Source: Pseudomonas fluorescens | GTDB lineage: Bacteria; Pseudomonadota; Gammaproteobacteria; Pseudomonadales; Pseudomonadaceae | DNA: 64,000 bases | Assembly: GCF_001307155.1 (NCBI RefSeq) | Contig: NZ_CP012830.1 | Location: 1,357,501-1,421,500 of the forward strand | Reading direction: 5' to 3' | In this document: piece after piece, positions 43,238 to 52,005 of the stretch | How the letters are laid out: every line of letters begins with the position of its first letter | Numbering within the stretch: the first letter of the stretch is position 1 | The notes under the pieces: model-generated | What the model was told of the DNA's origin: nothing | What the model saw: only the letters and a program-made list of their open reading frames with translations | The model's database searches: none | Program-made: the position numbers and the translations under genes

Positions 43238-44002
43238 TCAGACGAAGGAATCGTCGTCATCACCACCGAAGAATGAGCTGTCGTCGCTGTCGTCGGCGTC
43301 TGCAAACCCGCCCTGATCGTTGTTGTTCCAGGAGTCATTGTTGGCCAGGCGCTCGTTGTCATTCACTTGAGCCGGCTCTTCCTTGATGACTTCAACGATT
43401 TCCTGCGGCTGCTGCTGATTGCTGTGGAACAGGCTGCTGATGCCCTGCGCCAGCATCACACCACCGGCCACGCCGGCTGCGGTTTTCAAGGCCCCGCCGA
43501 GAAAGCTGCTGCCAGCTGCCGGCGCCTGTTGCGGAGGTGCCGCGTAGTTCTGTTGTGGGGCACCAAAACCCTGCTGTGGCGCGCCATAGTTTTGTGGCAG
43601 TGGCGCAGAAGGCCGCGCCGGTTCACGCCAGCCGCCGCTCGACGCTGGAGCGCTCTGGGCCGGTGCAGGCTGTGGATCACGGGAGCCGCCGAAGATGCTC
43701 GACAGGAAACCACCGCCGCTGCTGCTCGGTGCCGGTGCGGAGGCCTGGGCCCTGGCTTGTTGCAGTTCGGCTTGCAGTTGCTGAATTTGCTGGGTGAGCT
43801 GTTTGTTTTGCTCGTCGAGGCTCTTGATCGCCGCCTCTTGCACCAGAATCGCCTGAGTCATGAAATAGCCCGCTGCTGGCTGGCGGCTCAGGTGCTCCTT
43901 GATCCGCGCCTCGGCCAGAGCATCGCGTGGGGCTGAATCCGTTTCGGCCTGTTGCAGCCGTGAAAACAGTCCATCGATCAGGGTTTGTTCTTCGCTGTTC
44001 AT
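43238..44002 (-). CDS. DUF2076 domain-containing protein
   Basis: A 254-residue protein of DUF2076: an N-terminal helical segment (EEQTLIDGLFSRLQQAETDS), a coiled-coil rich in Q and L (residues 60-95), a low-complexity A/P/G/Q middle (PQNYGAPQQGFGAPQQNYAA) and an acidic C terminus (ADDSDDSSFFGGDDDDSF). A weakly hydrophobic GAALKTAAGVAGGVMLAQGI segment may touch the membrane. The family is described as periplasmic ligand-binding sensor-like in some annotations, but the function is not established. It forms a leftward run with the NYN and exonuclease genes. Confidence 0.8.
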   Translation of the reverse strand: MNSEEQTLIDGLFSRLQQAETDSAPRDALAEARIKEHLSRQPAAGYFMTQAILVQEAAIKSLDEQNKQLTQQIQQLQAELQQARAQASAPAPSSSGGGFLSSIFGGSRDPQPAPAQSAPASSGGWREPARPSAPLPQNYGAPQQGFGAPQQNYAAPPQQAPAAGSSFLGGALKTAAGVAGGVMLAQGISSLFHSNQQQPQEIVEVIKEEPAQVNDNERLANNDSWNNNDQGGFADADDSDDSSFFGGDDDDSFV

Positions 44003-44179
44003 GGCGACCTCATAGATTGCCGGAAAATCGTTGCCCTTTTCCCTTATGGATAAGGTGCCCCCTAGTTATGGGGCTGTTGCTGATTGTTTCAATGGCCTTT
44101 ACCGAACGTTTACGTTTGCTCGACTACCGGTCGCATCGGTTACAGTGTCGACATACTTTGTAATCAGCGAAAGCGACCG

Positions 44180-44854
44180 ATGAATCCGTTAGACGTACTC
44201 CGCGACTCCCTGTATTTCTTCCAGCGCAACCTGGGCCGCATCGTGCCGCTGTGTCTGCCGTTGGTCGTGCTTGAAGCCTTGCTTCAGCAACTGGTCGACC
44301 ACTCCCAGGGGCCAGATGCCTTTCCCGGCTATAGCGTGATTGTCGGGTTGCTGGTGTATCCGCTGTACACCGCTGCGCTGATCCTGTTTCTCGATGCCCG
44401 CAGCCGTGGCGAATCGCCGCGCACCCTGGCCCTGTTGTCGGCGTCGCTCAGCCTGTGGCCACGCTTTGCGCTGCTGACGGCGGTCAACACCTTGCTGATT
44501 CTGGTGGGGTTGTCGCTGTATTTCCTGCCAGGCATCTGGCTGATGGTGATGCTCGCCTTTGCCGAATACCTGCTGGTGCTGCGCAACATGCAGCCACTGG
44601 AGGCCATCCGGGAAAGCATGCGCCTGGCCCGCGGCAATTTCCTGCGCATCCTGCTGTGCATTCTCTGCGTGATGGGCCCGTTGTGGATGCTCAAAGGCGC
44701 GAGCATGGCCATCTATCCGGAGCCGCAGAACCCGGCACTGTCGCTGATCATCGAAAGCGTCCACAGCTTTCTGCAACTGTTCACCAGCGTGGTGCTGTTT
44801 CGTCTGTTCATGTTGATCAGCGAGGCCCCCGACAAAACCGAAGGCAGCGCCTGA
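44180..44854 (+). CDS. YciC-family inner membrane protein
   Basis: A 224-residue hydrophobic protein with about five to six membrane helices (RIVPLCLPLVVLEALLQQL, VIVGLLVYPLYTAALILFL, RFALLTAVNTLLILVGLSLY among them). It resembles E. coli YciC (UPF0259). The ATG at 44180 is used because a longer upstream frame from 44084 has no hydrophobic start and lacks a ribosome-binding site. The role is unknown. It is 74 bp upstream of the endonuclease/phosphatase gene and may be cotranscribed. Confidence 0.8.
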   Translation: MNPLDVLRDSLYFFQRNLGRIVPLCLPLVVLEALLQQLVDHSQGPDAFPGYSVIVGLLVYPLYTAALILFLDARSRGESPRTLALLSASLSLWPRFALLTAVNTLLILVGLSLYFLPGIWLMVMLAFAEYLLVLRNMQPLEAIRESMRLARGNFLRILLCILCVMGPLWMLKGASMAIYPEPQNPALSLIIESVHSFLQLFTSVVLFRLFMLISEAPDKTEGSA

Positions 44855-44927
44855 CAGCTCTACCCTTGGGGTCTGGGCCGGCCTCGGTTATGCTCGGGCT
44901 CAACTTTGTAACGCCATAAGCCGAGCC

Positions 44928-46007
44928 ATGACCCGCCTACTGCGCTACACCCTGCTGGGCCTGCTGATACTCGTCAGCCTGCTGTTTTCCTTTCTCTACA
45001 GCCTGACCTGGCGCCCCGACGCCAAGGAAACGCTCCCCGTCAGTTGCAGCACCAGCGCACCTGTGCTGGTGCCGGGGCAGGCGTTGAAGGTGATGACCTG
45101 GAACGTCCAGTACCTGGCAGGCAAACGCTATGTGTTCTGGAATGACCTGGCTCACGGCCCTGACGAAAGTCCGACTCCGGAAGACATGGCCTTCAGCCTT
45201 GATGAAGTGGCACGGGTCATCCGCGATGAGCAGCCGGACCTGGTCCTGTTGCAGGAACTGGATGATGACGCCAAGGCCAGCGGCTATCAGAACCAGCTCA
45301 AGTTGCTCCAGGAACGCCTGGCCGACCTCTATCCTTGCAGCACGCACGCCTTCGACTGGAAGGCCGACTTCGTTCCCGATCCGCATATTTTCGGCAGCGT
45401 TGGCCGGCAATTGGCGACCTTGAGCCGCTACCAGATCGAACACGCCGAACGCCTGCAGTTGCCTGAAGCGCCAATCAATTTCATCAGCCGTCAGTTCCAG
45501 CCGAAAAACGCCCTGTTGGTGAGTTACCTGCCGCTGCGCGATGGCGGGCAAATGGCGGTGCTCAACACTCACCTCGATCGGGCAGTGCAGCCTGATGAGA
45601 CCCAGCAGGCGAAGGTGACAGCGGTTGCCAAGGTACTCGACACGTATGAAGGTCGCGGCACGCCATGGCTGATCGGTGGCGACTTCAACCTGTTGCCGCT
45701 GGGCCAGTATCAACGCCTCGCGCCCGAACAGCGCTCGCCCTATTCCGCCGACAGCGCGCTGCATGTGTTGTGGGACAAGTACCCGATGATCCCGACCAAC
45801 AACGAGGCCAGCGGTGTCGATCGGGACCAGTGGCTGACCCATTACCCTAACGACCCCGACCTCAACGGCCCGGACCGCACTGTCGACTACCTGTTCTACA
45901 GCCCGCGGATCAAACGGATTGAAGCGCAAGTACGGCAGGACGATACGCTGCGCATCTCCGATCACCTGCCGGTGATTGCACGGTTTCTACTCCCCGTCGC
46001 CCCCTAG
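44928..46007 (+). CDS. Membrane-anchored endonuclease/exonuclease/phosphatase family protein
   Basis: A 359-residue EEP-fold hydrolase with an N-terminal membrane anchor (LLGLLILVSLLFSFLYSL, residues 10-27). Active-site motifs are MTWNVQYLAGKR, LLQELDDD (metal glutamate), NTHLDRAVQ, GGDFNLLPLG and SDHLPVIARFL with the catalytic aspartate and histidine. Family members cut DNA or phosphoinositides, or dephosphorylate small molecules; the active site faces the periplasm here. The substrate is unknown. Confidence 0.84.
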   Translation: MTRLLRYTLLGLLILVSLLFSFLYSLTWRPDAKETLPVSCSTSAPVLVPGQALKVMTWNVQYLAGKRYVFWNDLAHGPDESPTPEDMAFSLDEVARVIRDEQPDLVLLQELDDDAKASGYQNQLKLLQERLADLYPCSTHAFDWKADFVPDPHIFGSVGRQLATLSRYQIEHAERLQLPEAPINFISRQFQPKNALLVSYLPLRDGGQMAVLNTHLDRAVQPDETQQAKVTAVAKVLDTYEGRGTPWLIGGDFNLLPLGQYQRLAPEQRSPYSADSALHVLWDKYPMIPTNNEASGVDRDQWLTHYPNDPDLNGPDRTVDYLFYSPRIKRIEAQVRQDDTLRISDHLPVIARFLLPVAP

Positions 46008-46021
46008 AGCAAATAAATAAC

Positions 46022-46155
46022 CTGTGGCGAGGGGGCTTGCCCCCGTTTGGCTGCGTAGCAGTCGTAAATCGGCAAATGCGGTGTACCTGATAAAACGTAG
46101 TGACAGGTTCAGGGCCGCTTCGCGACCCTACGGGGGCAAGCCCCCTCGCCACAGG
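46022..46155. repeat. REPIN, type B
   Basis: CCTGTGGCGAGGGGGCTTGC at the left is inverted as GCAAGCCCCCTCGCCACAGG at the right. It lies between the convergent EEP and hrpB genes. Confidence 0.87.
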
Positions 46156-46189
46156 ATTAGTGTCCGCCACTGCGCACTACAAAGCCCGT

Positions 46190-48721
46190 CTACTTACGCG
46201 GCTTGGCCCGCGCCGTGGCCTCGGCCACCAACGGGTCATCCGGCCAGTAATGTTTCGGATAACGGCCCTTGAGGTCCTTCTTCACCTCGGCATAAGTGCT
46301 GCGCCAGAAGTTCGCCAGGTCCTGGGTGACCTGCACCGGCCGCCGTGCCGGTGACAGCAAATGCAGCTTGACCACCTGCCGGCCACCGGCAATGCGCGGG
46401 GTTTCGGCAAGGCCGAACAGCTCCTGCAAACGCACCGCGAGAATCGGTGGCTGCTCGCTGTAATCCAGACGAATCGATGAACCGGAGGGCACGCTCAGAT
46501 GATGCGGCGCCTGCTCATCGAGGCGTTGCGGCAATGGCCACGGCAGCAGGTTATGCACAAAGCTCGACACATCCAGGCTGGCGAAATGGCTGAGCCGTGA
46601 AACCCGTCCCAGGTACGGCATCAACCAGTGTTCCAGACTGGCCAGCAACGCCGCATCACTGACGTCCGGCCACTCACTCTCGCCCTGCTTGTTCAAGTCC
46701 AGCTGACGCAGCAATGCCACTCGCGCCTGCCACTGACGCAACTCCGGGGTCCACGGCAATAGCTCCAACCCCTTACGGCGCACCAGATTGACCAACGCCT
46801 GGCTGCGCGCGGTTTCATCAAGACCGGTCAACGGTTCGCGACTGAGCACCAACTCGCCCACCTTGCGCTGACGCTCGGCCCGCAGCACGCCTTCACGCTC
46901 GTCCCAATCGAGTTGATCGACGCAACGCACCTGCTCCGCCAACACCGAATCGAACAGCGCCGGATCAAAATCCGCCGCCAGATAAATCCGTTCTTCGCGC
47001 TGCCCCTGACGGCTCCCCAGGTCGGCGATCACCAGCCAAGGTTGTTTCATCAAGCTGTCGGCCTCGGCGAACAACGCCGCACGACCGTTGGCCAGCCGAT
47101 ATTCCGCACCACCGGCGCGGCGCTGTTGGGCGACGCGGTCCGGATAGGCCAGCGCCAGCAAGGCACCGAGCCAGCGCGGATGCTCCGGATCGCTGACCGG
47201 CGACTCGGCTTTGCCACGCAGATAACCACGATATTGCCGAGCCAATTGCCGCGCCCGCTGCACACCACCCTGAGCACCACGCGCCGCCCGTTCTTCGCCG
47301 GACAACAGCACCAGACGACTGTGCAGATCCGCACCGACACCGCGCAAAATGTCCCGCTCGCCGAGCAATGCAGCGACGTCGCAAGCCATGCTCGCCAGCC
47401 CCAACGCTTGCCCACGCAGTAACAGATGCGCGATACGCGGATGCGCCGGCAGTTCGGCCATGGCCTGCCCGTGGCGAGTGAGTTTCCAGTCTTCAGCGGA
47501 CGAACCCTGCAACGCGCCAAGGCGTTCGAGCAAGTCCTGCGCCTGTGCATAAGCCGCCGCCGGAGGTACATCGAGCCAGATCAACTGTCCAGGCGTCACG
47601 CCCCAACGCCCGAGCTGCAGGGCCAGCCCGGCAAGGTCGGCAGAGAGAATTTCCGGGCTGGCGTAGGCTGCCAGTTGTTCGTGTTGATCCTGCGACCACA
47701 GCCGATAACACACGCCCGGTTCCAACCGTCCTGCGCGGCCGGCACGCTGGGTGGCGCTGGCGCGGGAGATGCGCTGGGTGTCGAGGCGGGTCATGCCGCT
47801 GCCGGGGTCGAAACGCGGCACTCGCGCCAGCCCGGCGTCGATGACTACGCGCACGCCATTAATGGTCAAACTGGTTTCGGCGATGTTGGTGGCCAGCACC
47901 ACTTTGCGTTGGCCAGGTGGCGCCGGATCGATGGCTGCACGTTGCGCCGCCAGATCGAGCTCGCCATGCAACGGGCAGAGCAACACCTCGGAACGCTCGC
48001 CCAAGGCATCCGCCAACTGCTGATGCACGCGACGGATTTCCGCTTGCCCGGGTAGGAACACCAACAAGCTGCCCGCTTCATCGTTCAGCGCGTCGAGAAT
48101 GGTTTGCACCACTCGTGGCTCGATGAATTCACCTGGCTGAAACGGCCGGCCCCAGCGCATCGTCACCGGGTACATGCGACCTTCGCTGCGCAGGATTGGT
48201 GCGTCATTCAGCAGTCCGGCGAGGCGCTCGCCTTCAAGCGTCGCCGACATCAGCAGGATCTTCAGCGGCTGCTCATCCCGAAACAACTCGCGGCCATTCA
48301 GGCTCAAGGCCAGCGCGAGGTCGGCATCGAGGCTACGCTCGTGGTATTCGTCGAAAATCAGCAGACCCACACCGTCCAGCGCCGGGTCCTCCTGCAAGCG
48401 ACGCGTGAGGATGCCTTCGGTGACCACTTCGATGCGCGTGTTCGGCCCAACCTTGCTGTCCAGGCGAATCCGGTATCCGACGGTTTCGCCGACTTTCTCG
48501 CCGAGCTCGCTGGCCAGCCGTTCGGCCGCCGCCCGCGCGGCCAGCCGACGCGGTTCAAGCATGAGGATGGTTTGCCCGGCCAGCCATGGCTCATCCAACA
48601 TCGCCAATGGTACGCGGGTGGTTTTACCGGCGCCGGGCGGTGCTTCGAGCACGGCTTCGTGGCGTGTCGCCAAGGCTTCACGCAGCGCGGGTAAAACTTC
48701 ATCAATTGGCAAAGAGTTCAT
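46190..48721 (-). CDS. hrpB: ATP-dependent RNA helicase HrpB
   Basis: An 843-residue DEAH-type helicase, close to the roughly 810-840 of family members. Motifs are APPGAGKTTRVPL (Walker A), LIFDEYHERSLDADL (DEAH-type, here DEYH), MSATLEGERL, TNIAETSLTI and QRAGRAGRLEPGVCYRL. The HrpB C-terminal domain follows (residues 690-840). The start at 48721 is chosen because MNSLPIDEVLPAL aligns with the family. Its 5' end lies only 10 bp from the 258-bp inverted-repeat element, which probably holds or replaces its promoter. Confidence 0.9.
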   Translation of the reverse strand: MNSLPIDEVLPALREALATRHEAVLEAPPGAGKTTRVPLAMLDEPWLAGQTILMLEPRRLAARAAAERLASELGEKVGETVGYRIRLDSKVGPNTRIEVVTEGILTRRLQEDPALDGVGLLIFDEYHERSLDADLALALSLNGRELFRDEQPLKILLMSATLEGERLAGLLNDAPILRSEGRMYPVTMRWGRPFQPGEFIEPRVVQTILDALNDEAGSLLVFLPGQAEIRRVHQQLADALGERSEVLLCPLHGELDLAAQRAAIDPAPPGQRKVVLATNIAETSLTINGVRVVIDAGLARVPRFDPGSGMTRLDTQRISRASATQRAGRAGRLEPGVCYRLWSQDQHEQLAAYASPEILSADLAGLALQLGRWGVTPGQLIWLDVPPAAAYAQAQDLLERLGALQGSSAEDWKLTRHGQAMAELPAHPRIAHLLLRGQALGLASMACDVAALLGERDILRGVGADLHSRLVLLSGEERAARGAQGGVQRARQLARQYRGYLRGKAESPVSDPEHPRWLGALLALAYPDRVAQQRRAGGAEYRLANGRAALFAEADSLMKQPWLVIADLGSRQGQREERIYLAADFDPALFDSVLAEQVRCVDQLDWDEREGVLRAERQRKVGELVLSREPLTGLDETARSQALVNLVRRKGLELLPWTPELRQWQARVALLRQLDLNKQGESEWPDVSDAALLASLEHWLMPYLGRVSRLSHFASLDVSSFVHNLLPWPLPQRLDEQAPHHLSVPSGSSIRLDYSEQPPILAVRLQELFGLAETPRIAGGRQVVKLHLLSPARRPVQVTQDLANFWRSTYAEVKKDLKGRYPKHYWPDDPLVAEATARAKPRK

Positions 48722-49083
48722 GCTGGCTCCACAGGGCGTGCCCACAGTAAATTGCGAGTCGCGTTGAAGCTGTGGGCGTGCCAGGCAAGGCGCGGGACGC
48801 CGGTAAGGGTCGTTTCCTTACCAAGTCCCGCAACGCAGCATGGCGCGGCCACAGTTTCAACCCGCAGGGCTGAACCCCGAAAAACGTTAACCGCCGTCAT
48901 GCGTTGTCGATCTGGGAACACCAAACATCAATCCTCACGTAATCTTACCGGGGTGAGGCGCGACCGTAATTTACTGTGGGCACGCCCTGCCGCGGCGAGT
49001 ATAACGGCGAACTGCCTGGCGTTAATCACGGTCCTAATTCATACCGACGACGTTTCGTTTCAAGTTTGCTCAGGAGATTTATT
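48722..49083. other. Intergenic region, 362 bp
   Basis: Mostly the 258-bp inverted-repeat element. The remaining 94 bp before the lipoprotein gene hold its ribosome-binding site, CAGGAG at 49070-49075. Confidence 0.65.
48732..48989. mobile_element. MITE-like element with 22-bp perfect terminal inverted repeats
   Basis: The left end CAGGGCGTGCCCACAG plus TAAATT (48732-48753) is exactly inverted at 48968-48989. The interior carries a long imperfect hairpin (48763-48861): GTTGAAGCTGTGGGCG pairs with CGGCCACAGTTTCAAC, and GGTAAGG with CCTTACC around a 7-base loop. No transposase and no target-site duplication are seen. The length of 258 bp and the perfect ends fit a miniature inverted-repeat element. 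It lies between hrpB and the lipoprotein gene. Confidence 0.65.
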
Positions 49084-49503
49084 ATGCGTGCTCCATTTCG
49101 CCTGATTGGCGGTCTATTGGTTGCAACCCTGCTGACCCAAGTGACCGCATGCGGTTCGATTTTCTACCCGGATCGCCGGGGCCAGATCGATGGCAAGATC
49201 GACCCGGCGATTGCGGCGCTCGACGCCGTGGGCCTGCTGTTCTATATCATCCCCGGACTCGTCGCGTTTGCCATAGACTTCACCACCGGCGCGATTTACT
49301 TCGAACCCGGCAAGACCGCACAAGTGGCGCCGGAGAAACTCCAGCAGGCCATTGATGCCGACGGCAAGGTCGATAACCACAAGTTGCAGGCCATTCTCGA
49401 AAGCGAACTGGGCCGCAGCTTCCCGCTGGATGATCCGCGCCTGATCCAGCACAAGGGCAGCGTTCAGCAACTGGCCTTGCTCGGCCTGCAACCCGCTGCT
49501 TGA
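49084..49503 (+). CDS. YceK/YidQ-type lipoprotein
   Basis: A 139-residue lipoprotein. The signal sequence ends in LTQVTACG, a lipobox with the lipid-attached cysteine at about residue 23. Behind it is a YceK/YidQ-like segment (SIFYPDRRGQIDGKIDPAIA) with a hydrophobic stretch (AVGLLFYIIPGLVAFAIDFT) that is probably a membrane hairpin. The start at 49084 has a CAGGAG site. The function is unknown. A longer frame from 48976 runs through the terminal repeat and is not a gene start. Confidence 0.82.
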   Translation: MRAPFRLIGGLLVATLLTQVTACGSIFYPDRRGQIDGKIDPAIAALDAVGLLFYIIPGLVAFAIDFTTGAIYFEPGKTAQVAPEKLQQAIDADGKVDNHKLQAILESELGRSFPLDDPRLIQHKGSVQQLALLGLQPAA

Positions 49504-49531
49504 TACACAACACCGAGGAAACGCTCCACCT

Positions 49532-50437
49532 ATGACCAGCAGCCCGGAACACGCGCGCCTGTTACGCCTCGCCACCCGCGCCTCTGTAGCGGTGGCGAGC
49601 ACACTCATTGTCGCCAAGGCCATTGCCTGGTGGCTGAGCGGATCGGTGAGCATGCTCGCCGGGCTGACGGACTCGGCACTCGACGGCGTGACGTCGCTGC
49701 TCAATCTGTTGGCGGTGCATTACGCGTTGCGCCCGGCCGATGACGATCACCGCTACGGGCACGGCAAGGCGGAATCCTTGTCGGGCATGGCTCAGGCACT
49801 GTTCATCGGCGGCAGCGCGGTATTGATCGCGTATCAGGCATTCGAGCGCCTGAAACACCCGGAACCGGTGGGCGCGCCGTGGATCAGCATTGGCGTGATC
49901 ATCTTTTCCCTGGTCCTGACCCTGGCGCTGCTGATGCTGCAACACCGGGTGATCCGCGAAACCGGCTCCAGCGCGGTGCGTGCCGACTCACTGCATTACC
50001 GTTCCGACATGATGCTCAACGGCAGCATCCTGGTCGCGTTGGTACTGGCCGGTTTTGGCTGGCATCAAGTCGATGCCTGGTTCGGCCTGGGGATCGCCGT
50101 CTACATTTTGTGGAGCGCAATACAAATCGCCCGGGAAAGTTTTGCTGTGCTGATGGATGAAGAACTGCCACCGGACGTCAGCCAGCACATGCTCGAACTG
50201 GCGTGCAGCGTGCCCGGTGTACTTGGCGCACACGACTTGCGAACGCGGATCTCCGGCAGTCACTGGTTCGTGCAATTGCACCTGGAGTTGCCGGGGGAGC
50301 TGACGCTGTCAGTCGCTCACGGCATCAGCGATCAAGCAGCGGACGCCATTCACGCCGTTTACCCGCGAGCCGAAGTGTTGGTGCACGCCGACCCGCAGGA
50401 AATGGTGACAGCCGTCCGGAATCAGAAAGTGACCTGA
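49532..50437 (+). CDS. fieF: Cation diffusion facilitator, FieF type
   Basis: A 301-residue cation diffusion facilitator that exports Fe(II) and Zn(II) in exchange for protons. Metal-site residues are visible in TDSALDGVTSLLN (two aspartates in helix 2) and HYRSDMMLNGSI (histidine and aspartate in helix 5), as in E. coli FieF. Six helices and a cytoplasmic C-terminal domain (VAHGISDQAADAIHAVYP) complete it. The 3' end overlaps the DUF6515 gene on the other strand by 16 bp. Confidence 0.9.
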   Translation: MTSSPEHARLLRLATRASVAVASTLIVAKAIAWWLSGSVSMLAGLTDSALDGVTSLLNLLAVHYALRPADDDHRYGHGKAESLSGMAQALFIGGSAVLIAYQAFERLKHPEPVGAPWISIGVIIFSLVLTLALLMLQHRVIRETGSSAVRADSLHYRSDMMLNGSILVALVLAGFGWHQVDAWFGLGIAVYILWSAIQIARESFAVLMDEELPPDVSQHMLELACSVPGVLGAHDLRTRISGSHWFVQLHLELPGELTLSVAHGISDQAADAIHAVYPRAEVLVHADPQEMVTAVRNQKVT

Positions 50438-51570
50438 TAACCGCGTGAGACAAGGCAATTGCCTTCGGCCTGGCGGTAAGTCTGTACCACCTGTGGCGCT
50501 GGCTGATAGGTCACGGTCCGTGGATCGAAGCCGCTCTGCTGGACCGCCCAACGATAACAATCGTAACCGTCCTGAGTAACCTGCTCGGGTGACTGCCCAT
50601 TGATCGGGTATGCCACCACGTCATAACCATTGCTGACCGGTTGTGGTTCCGGGTTGCCTACCGGTGGCTCAACCACAACGTAGTCTTGAGTGCTTTCCTC
50701 GTAGGCGTAGTACGCGCCTGCTGCCAGAAACATCAGCGCGCCACCGATCCACACCTCCTGAGCGTAATCGGGCAGATACCTCACACGGATCCCGCGAGGC
50801 GGTTGGACCACCACATAACGCGGCCCGTTCGGGCGATACCAATAGCCACCGGAGTAGAAGTAATCCTGCCCACGGTACGGCACACGGTCGTGGCGCTCAG
50901 GGAAGCGGTCGATTATTTGACCTGGCCGATACCGCGGACCATCACCCCAGCCGTTGCCATGTCCTTCCGGACGTCCCGGCCAGCGACGCTCATCCCGATG
51001 CTCATCGCGACCACCGGCCTGCCAACGCTGGTTGTAATCGTTGCGCCGTGGAACGTCCTGATAGTAGCCGCGCTGTGGCTCCTGGGTTTGGCGAACAGTG
51101 TCCGGACGGCCCTGGATCGGCAGGTTGTTCGCCGGCGCAGGCGCGGGTCGAACTTGAACCTGGCCATTGGGCTCGTGTCGCTGACGGTTCTGCCAGTCGC
51201 CTCCCGGATTCTGATCGTTGTGTTCGAACTGACGGCTGTTGTTGCCGCGAATGATTTCAGGCTGTGGACGTGGCTGATTGAATTGGGGACGTGGCTGGTT
51301 GGGCTCGATGCGAGGTTGATTGTTTTGCGGGTGCTGCTGGATGTTTTCCACGCGAGGCGGGTTGTTTTCGGGACGCGGTTGATTACCTCCCTGATGACCT
51401 TCACCGCCACGCTCGTGCTGACCACCACCGTTATTGTGTTGCTGCTGCTGTTGCTGCTGTTGCTGCCTACGAAGGAGTTCCTCCCCACCCTGACCTTCTG
51501 CCAGCAATGGTGCGCTGACACTTGCACACAACACACCAACACCTGCCATACGCCAGATGCGCGACTTCAT
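50422..51570 (-). CDS. DUF6515-type secreted protein with a polyglutamine tract
   Basis: A 382-residue secreted protein. After a signal peptide (MAGVGVLCASVSAPLLA, cleaved near residue 24) comes RRQQQQQQQQQHNNGGG, a nine-glutamine tract coded by mixed CAG/CAA codons, then a proline-, asparagine- and glutamine-rich disordered region of about 150 residues. The C-terminal half (YFYSGGYWYRPNGPRYVVVQ, then GIRVRYLPDYAQEV) is the DUF6515-type domain, with a membrane-like GGALMFLAAGAYYAY stretch, ending in a YDCYRWAVQQSGFDP motif. The function is unknown. The start at 51570 has a GAGGAAT site. Confidence 0.78.
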   Translation of the reverse strand: MKSRIWRMAGVGVLCASVSAPLLAEGQGGEELLRRQQQQQQQQQHNNGGGQHERGGEGHQGGNQPRPENNPPRVENIQQHPQNNQPRIEPNQPRPQFNQPRPQPEIIRGNNSRQFEHNDQNPGGDWQNRQRHEPNGQVQVRPAPAPANNLPIQGRPDTVRQTQEPQRGYYQDVPRRNDYNQRWQAGGRDEHRDERRWPGRPEGHGNGWGDGPRYRPGQIIDRFPERHDRVPYRGQDYFYSGGYWYRPNGPRYVVVQPPRGIRVRYLPDYAQEVWIGGALMFLAAGAYYAYEESTQDYVVVEPPVGNPEPQPVSNGYDVVAYPINGQSPEQVTQDGYDCYRWAVQQSGFDPRTVTYQPAPQVVQTYRQAEGNCLVSRGYQVTF

Positions 51571-51690
51571 GCTATTCCTCACTACGGTGGTGACCTATAC
51601 ATAAGACTGGTAAAGCACAGGCCGGTTCAGCAACAGGTTATCAGTCACGAGACTTATTTTGCAGGCCATAAAAGGTGTTTCGCGGGCAAT

Positions 51691-51717
51691 AAAAAAGGGA
51701 GACCCGTCGGCCTCCCC
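51691..51717 (-). terminator. Leftward rho-independent terminator
   Basis: Read leftward: GGGGAGG-CC, loop GACG, GG-TCTCCC, then TTTTTTATT. A stable stem with a T-run on the minus strand, placed upstream of the DUF6515 gene start at 51570. It must end a leftward transcript from further right, where no leftward gene exists. Confidence 0.75.
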
Positions 51718-51880
51718 TTGAGAACTTCGTCCGTGCTCGACGCTTTTGACGTCGGCTCACCTCACTCCGTCTTCTGGACAGTGTGTAGCCCGGGGGCCAA
51801 CTCAACCCCTGTGGGAGTGGTGGCCGCGGCTGGCCTGATTCGGCGGGCCGCTGTGGACTGTTTGTCCGGGCAGTGATTCT
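51691..51880 (-). ncRNA. Candidate small RNA, leftward
   Basis: Between the terminator at 51691 and the Lrp gene there is no coding frame of note, yet the terminator implies a leftward transcript. The segment contains the hairpin GACG-TCAAAAG-CGTC and two ACGGA motifs, which fit RsmA/CsrA binding sites. A TATTCT -10-like hexamer lies at 51888-51893. The 5' end is not known, so the right limit is approximate. Confidence 0.35.
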
Positions 51881-52005
51881 GGTGATAAGAATAGGCTTGA
51901 GGTGGCGACAGAGGATTGCGAAGATTGCTCAAATAAACATGACTTGCGCAATTTTTCATCACGGATAGATAATCCACCGCAATAGTTAAGACAAAGGCCT
52001 GATTC

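Larger units (their letters stand above)
51571..52005. other. Intergenic region, 435 bp
   Basis: It holds the promoter side of the DUF6515 gene (51571-51690), the leftward terminator, the candidate small RNA and the Lrp gene upstream region. No coding frame is supported. Confidence 0.6.

Noticed and set aside
48752..49105. Open frame of 117 codons across the inverted-repeat element
   Set aside because: It arises from the terminal repeats and hairpin; there is no ribosome-binding site or protein family, and it overlaps the lipoprotein gene start.
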